Positions 6,093 through 9,155 of a stretch of 9,155 nt of DNA are shown one piece after another. The position numbers and the translations under genes were made by a program. Position 1 is the first letter of the stretch, and each line of letters begins with the position of its first letter. The DNA comes from Chloroflexota bacterium (GTDB taxonomy: Bacteria; Chloroflexota; UBA11872; VXNJ01), in contig JAPOVO010000006.1 in assembly GCA_026708165.1 (NCBI GenBank), positions 1 to 9,155 on the forward strand. The letters run 5' to 3'. The notes beneath the pieces are model-generated. The model was not told the origin of the DNA, did no database searches, and was given only the letters and a program-made list of their open reading frames with translations.

Positions 6093-6702
6093 CTACGGCG
6101 CGGAAGACCGGCGCTCCCTGCGTCTCACGATCAGATCGTGCCCCACGATACCGTCTTCGCCCTCAACCACACCGTAAAGTCTGAACCCGTTCTTCTGGAA
6201 GGTGCGTAGACTGCGGCGGTTGTCCGCCAACACGAGGCCGAATATGGCGCTGGCCGACTCCTCCTCAAAGCCGAACTCTACAAGCAGGTCGATCGCCTCC
6301 GTACCATAGCCCCTCCCCCAACTCTGCTTCTCGCCGATAGCCAGGTCGATACGGCGCAAGTCCTCGCCCGGGAACTGATCGACGATCCGCTGTACGTTCA
6401 TACGCTGCAACCAGCACTCGCCGATAGGTCCACGGCCAACCTCCATGACGAAGCAAAATGCGTGAGTCGAAATCCAGTGATACACCGCCTGAACTTCCTG
6501 CCTCGTTGTTTCTTCGAAATCGTTGGCATCCACGTACTTCATGACTTCGGGATCGTTGTTCCAACCGAGCAGCAGGTCCCCAGTCGTCTTCCGTTAGAGG
6601 GCGAAGCGTCACATGCGGGCCGCGTAGTGTTACGTCATGCGTCCATAACCGCGAAACCCCATGATTACGATAGAACTCGAAATCCTTCACCACCGTGCTC
6701 AT
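6093..6702 (-). pseudogene. GNAT N-acetyltransferase, frameshifted
   Basis: Two overlapping frames on the - strand together make one RimJ/RimL-type GNAT protein of about 202 residues. The 5' frame (from ATG 6702) carries the typical opening LRGPHVTLRPLTEDDWGPAA. The 3' frame, if read upstream of its own ATG at 6542, gives W-N-N-D-P-E-V directly before MKYVDANDFEETT. The two join at 6561-6567, where the - strand reads CGGTTGG; removing one T restores the R-W-N-N-D-P-E-V expected in this family. The 3' part has the acetyl-CoA loop SWGRGYGTEA and the RSLRTFQKNGFRLYG motif. Acceptor substrate is unknown. Translation of the 3' part alone (149 residues) would lack the first strand and helix. A sequencing or assembly error is as likely as a true mutation. 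The exact N-terminus is uncertain: an AGGAGG at 6723-6728 is too far from ATG 6702 to decide it. Confidence 0.75.
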
Positions 6703-6768
6703 ACGAGGTCGCGAATTCGATCCCTCCTGCAAACAAAAAACAAGAGCAACGAGGCCGTAGGACATTCG

Positions 6769-6798
6769 ATAATCGAACGGTTCTGATCGGTTTTACAA
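6769..6798 (-). promoter_or_regulatory. possible promoter of the GNAT gene overlapped by a 13-bp palindrome
   Basis: On the - strand, TTGTAA (6798-6793), an 18-base spacer and GATTAT (6774-6769) form a moderate sigma70-like pair. Transcription would start near 6762, about 60 bases before ATG 6702. The perfect palindrome TTCGATAATCGAA (+ strand, 6765-6777) covers the -10 element and could be an operator. Base composition here is more AT-rich than in the flanking genes. Confidence 0.35.
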
Positions 6799-6812
6799 CT
6801 AGCTGACGAAGT

Positions 6813-6833
6813 CGGGCGGTGAAATGGCGCCCG
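6813..6833. other. GC-rich hairpin just after nagB
   Basis: CGGGCG, nine bases, CGCCCG (+ strand) form a perfect 6-bp stem 15 bases beyond the nagB stop. There is no T-run on the - strand side (the following bases are ACTTCGTCAG), so it is at best a weak terminator or a 3'-end stabilising structure between nagB and the GNAT gene. Confidence 0.3.
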
Positions 6834-6848
6834 CCACCATTGCAAAAG

Positions 6849-7643
6849 TTAGTCGTAGCTGTCCTGTTTCTCCGCGCTCGCGTTTCCCGAGTCCCCCGCA
6901 GCCGCCGGATCGGCAAGCACCGAGCAATCATCGTGAATCTGGAGCAGCGACGCGGGCAGCCGTGTCGTAACACGTCCGTTCATCATCTCGGCGATTGCTC
7001 CGGACTTGGCCTCACCCGTCGCCAGCATGAGTAGCGAGCGCGCGTTCAATACCGCGCCCATCCCGACGGTCATGGCATTTGTGGGGAACTCCGTGGCAAG
7101 CCCGGCTTCCGAATCACTGCCCTGTTCCTCGCGTGTCAGCCTCCCACTATTTCGATAGATAGTGTCATCCGCGAGCCTCTGTGTGTGACTCGCCAGTGAG
7201 AAAAACTCGCCTGGTTCGTTGAAGGCAACATGTCCGTTGCTTCCGATTCCGAGAATTGCAAGATCAAACCCTCCGGCTTCGGCAATGGCGCGGTCATACC
7301 GCCTGCACTCGGCTTCGGGATCGGCGCAAAGTGAATCGAAGCCATGCCGCCGCGCGGGCGAAACATTCACCTTTGTGTAAAAGTGCTCATCCAAGTAACG
7401 TGTGAAGCTATATCGATTGTCCTTGGCGACCCCAATATATTCATCAAGCATGAACGTCGTCACCCCAGAAAAATCAAGCCCCTGATCGTGCAGCCGCCCC
7501 AGTTCTTTGTACATGCCCCTCGGAGTGTTTCCGGTAGGTAAGGCAAGCACGGCCTGCGGTCGCCGTTCGACAGTCTCGGCCACGATTTGGGCCGCTCTTA
7601 GACCCACCTCGGCTGGAGTGCGCAATCGGACGAGCTTGATCAA
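6849..7643 (-). CDS. nagB: glucosamine-6-phosphate deaminase (NagB)
   Basis: The enzyme converts glucosamine-6-phosphate to fructose-6-phosphate and ammonia, linking amino-sugar breakdown to glycolysis in the cytoplasm. The product is 264 residues, close to the usual 240-266. LALPTGNTPRGMY (33-45) is the phosphate-binding loop. FMLDEYIG (64-71) holds D67, the equivalent of the catalytic base Asp72 of the E. coli enzyme. LGIGSNGHVAFNEPG (131-145) is the family signature with H138 and E143. ATGEAKSGAI (208-217) and PASLLQIH (230-237) complete the active site. The position of E. coli Asp141 is Asn (N136), as I recall for some Gram-positive homologues. About 20 residues after SVLAD form an unconserved tail. 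The start must be TTG at 7643-7641: an in-frame TAG lies a few codons upstream, and GGGAGG precedes it by four bases. It follows the lipoyl-like-fold gene by 33 bases, so the two are probably co-transcribed. Confidence 0.92.
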   Translation of the reverse strand: MIKLVRLRTPAEVGLRAAQIVAETVERRPQAVLALPTGNTPRGMYKELGRLHDQGLDFSGVTTFMLDEYIGVAKDNRYSFTRYLDEHFYTKVNVSPARRHGFDSLCADPEAECRRYDRAIAEAGGFDLAILGIGSNGHVAFNEPGEFFSLASHTQRLADDTIYRNSGRLTREEQGSDSEAGLATEFPTNAMTVGMGAVLNARSLLMLATGEAKSGAIAEMMNGRVTTRLPASLLQIHDDCSVLADPAAAGDSGNASAEKQDSYD

Positions 7644-7676
7644 CTGGCCTCCCTAATTCAATCTAGAAGCGGACGC

Positions 7677-8747
7677 TCATGCGAGCCGCTCCAGGTTGTC
7701 TGCGACTATCTGGGTTCTGCCGCCTTCTTCTCGATATAGATCGACAATCCTCCCCAACACACCCGCACCGTTCCTACGATACAGAGCTTCCGATTCCCCC
7801 CGATAAACCTGGACGCCCATATCCGGCCCCGCCGCTATGCGCATGGCCTCGGGACGTTTGGCGCTGGTAGCGATATCGCCACCCATCAGAATCACCTCTG
7901 CTTCGCCGGGTGTCGAAGCGGCGACTACGCTCGCCATCTGCCCCTCGGGTTTCCTGAATATCCACGGCAACGCGGGCGGCATCCGGGCCGAGCAGACTCC
8001 TTCGGTCAAAACTGTCGGAATACGCGGCTGGCCGTCCCTGGACTCGCCATTTCTCGCAGGCTTCCGGCTTTGCGGAGGCTTGTCGAGCGACATGGACGGA
8101 GCAACCACCGCCGCAATATGTTCCGGCGGTAGTGCGTCTATCCAATCCATCGACACGGTATCCGCGACTACGACGATGCACATTCCGTCTTCGTCATCGG
8201 CGCAATCCTCGAGCCCGGCGCTGTCGCTGACATTGACGACCCTGCCAAAGCTCGTCCCACCCGCTCCGTAGGCGCACCGAATGGACGTTGCCGATCCTTC
8301 TATGACGATATGGCTGCCGTTACCGACTTCCACTACCGTGCCGCTAAGCCGGGCGAACAGAGCGGTTGAACCGATAGATTGCTGAAAGAAACCAAGTCCG
8401 GAAATGGTCGAAACATGGGCAAGTTTGCCGTTCCAGGGAGCCACCCAGTCGCCTGCCCCGAACAGCGTACCGACGCCGGCCCCCGCAGCGATAACCGCCC
8501 CTGCTGGGATCTCTTGGTTTTGGAGCTGGTTCGTCTCCTCGACCACTCGGGCTGGTGGTACCCTCGACACTCGCGTTATATCGCGGATGCTGACACGGCC
8601 AACCGGGTTGCAAACGGCCCACGGCGCGCCAGCTTCAACCTGATCCCCGCTGGAAACGAGAATATCACCGGGGAACGGAAGATCGTGACGCCGCCGGATC
8701 GTCCCTCGAAAGACAGACGTCCGTACAGGAGATTCGTTAGCCCTCAA
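7677..8747 (-). CDS. conserved GlmL-associated protein with lipoyl-like (barrel-sandwich) segments, function unknown
   Basis: The product is 356 residues from a TTG at 8747-8745. There is no internal Met before residue 189, and the start overlaps the end of the glmL-like gene by 11 bases behind a run of seven G. Residues 20-45 (RRHDLPFPGDILVSSGDQVEAG) read like the 'lPvPGevLVkxGdxVexdt' half of a barrel-sandwich hybrid. A second similar half comes at 79-112 (EIPAGAVIAAG, then APWNGKLAHV). LSGTVVEVGNGSHIVIEGSA (134-153) and AYGAGGTSFGRV (159-170) follow a family I recall only as 'hypothetical', sometimes near RnfC-like annotations. A possible Rossmann-like half follows (190-290: CIVVVADTVSM, AAVVAPSMS, TVLTEGVCSARMP). 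No cysteine cluster, lipoylatable D-K-A motif or nucleotide loop is evident. Gene overlap suggests it works with GlmL. The domain reading is by eye and its function is unknown. Confidence 0.65.
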   Translation of the reverse strand: MRANESPVRTSVFRGTIRRRHDLPFPGDILVSSGDQVEAGAPWAVCNPVGRVSIRDITRVSRVPPARVVEETNQLQNQEIPAGAVIAAGAGVGTLFGAGDWVAPWNGKLAHVSTISGLGFFQQSIGSTALFARLSGTVVEVGNGSHIVIEGSATSIRCAYGAGGTSFGRVVNVSDSAGLEDCADDEDGMCIVVVADTVSMDWIDALPPEHIAAVVAPSMSLDKPPQSRKPARNGESRDGQPRIPTVLTEGVCSARMPPALPWIFRKPEGQMASVVAASTPGEAEVILMGGDIATSAKRPEAMRIAAGPDMGVQVYRGESEALYRRNGAGVLGRIVDLYREEGGRTQIVADNLERLA

Positions 8748-9155
8748 CGCCCCCCCAATCCAGGTCCTGCGACGGCAGGACGTACGAGTCCGTGCTCTGA
8801 AACCACTGCAGCAGCGCAGCCCTGCGCAGCGAGCCTTCTTTGGGCCATTGGAGCGGCCTGCCTCGGGCGTCGATTATCAGCCCTCCTATTCCACAGGTGA
8901 TACCGCTCCGAAGAGCCGTCGCTCGCCCCTTGCCGCCACCGGCGTCGAGCTTTCCTCCGGGCCAAGACTTGATTTCCGCGACGACGGAGCCGTCCCACGT
9001 GATTCTTTCCATAGCTCCAAACGCTACGCTCCTGCTTATAGGTTCGCCTTGGCGGGGGATGACTTGGACGGCAAGGGCGTCGGCGCCAAACTTAGCAGTG
9101 CCCTCACAGGAGAGCGACGTAGCGACATGCACCAAGTACGGCTCGGCCGAAGTGG
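8737..9155 (-). CDS. glmL: GlmL/MutL family protein, C-terminal fragment
   Basis: The gene runs off the right edge; 138 C-terminal residues are visible, with the frame open through base 9155. The fragment has alternating strands (YLVHVATSLSCEG, ALAVQVIPRQGE), then a Gly-rich GGKLDAGGGKGRA stretch and the segment CGIGGLIIDARGRPL followed by a helical RRAALLQWFQ tail. This matches my recollection of the C-terminus of Chloroflexota proteins annotated 'glutamate mutase L' (MutL/GlmL, ASKHA-type ATPase fold). In clostridia GlmL is encoded between the two subunits of the B12-dependent glutamate mutase and is thought to help repair or activate it. The ATPase motifs lie outside the window, so the call depends on the tail alone. 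The stop overlaps the downstream lipoyl-like-fold gene, pointing to translational coupling. Confidence 0.55.
   Translation of the reverse strand, partial: TSAEPYLVHVATSLSCEGTAKFGADALAVQVIPRQGEPISRSVAFGAMERITWDGSVVAEIKSWPGGKLDAGGGKGRATALRSGITCGIGGLIIDARGRPLQWPKEGSLRRAALLQWFQSTDSYVLPSQDLDWGGVEG

Noticed and set aside
7226..7245. Asn in place of the NagB catalytic Asp141 equivalent
   Set aside because: As I recall, Asn is found at this position in active Gram-positive-type NagB enzymes, and the His, Glu and Asp72 equivalents are present.

Overview
The window looks like chromosomal DNA from a GC-rich bacterium, most plausibly a member of the Chloroflexota (Dehalococcoidia/SAR202-like or a relative). 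This is an inference. It rests on a membrane-anchored YceI protein with a long Thr/Pro/Ala linker, on a GlmL/MutL-type gene overlapping a lipoyl-like-fold protein of unknown function, and on frequent TTG and GTG starts with good Shine-Dalgarno sites. No rRNA, tRNA, CRISPR array, insertion sequence or phage gene was seen, so this is housekeeping and metabolic territory rather than a mobile island.

Layout. Positions 1-1490 run on the + strand: the tail of a HAD-type hydrolase, a class I SAM-dependent methyltransferase four bases later, then a small zinc-ribbon-like protein with its own strong ribosome binding site. Positions 1499-3939 run on the - strand: a uronate-dehydrogenase-like SDR (3939 to 3154), a YceI-domain protein (3052 to 2150) and an unrecognised protein with a C-terminal excisionase/MerR-like helix-turn-helix (1975 to 1499). 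The last converges on the zinc-ribbon gene with only eight bases between the stop codons. argS (about 4204-5892, +) is divergent from the SDR gene. It has a good sigma70-type promoter, followed by an intrinsic terminator placed directly before the start codon, which looks like an attenuator. The right side (6093-9155) is again on the - strand: the 3' end of a glmL/mutL homologue, a 356-residue protein with lipoyl-like-fold segments overlapping it by 11 bases, nagB 33 bases further on, and then a GNAT acetyltransferase gene broken by an apparent one-base insertion.

How the parts may work together. glmL, the lipoyl-like-fold gene and nagB are packed as one transcription unit. NagB returns glucosamine-6-phosphate to glycolysis, and the SDR probably oxidises a sugar or uronate, so amino-sugar and sugar-acid catabolism is a theme. 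The GlmL plus lipoyl-like-fold pair has no visible glutamate mutase beside it and is the best candidate for an undescribed system. Other points worth a second look are the argS leader, a degenerate duplicate of the SDR gene's 3' end just downstream of it, a 21-bp palindromic element upstream of the HTH gene, and the GNAT frameshift.
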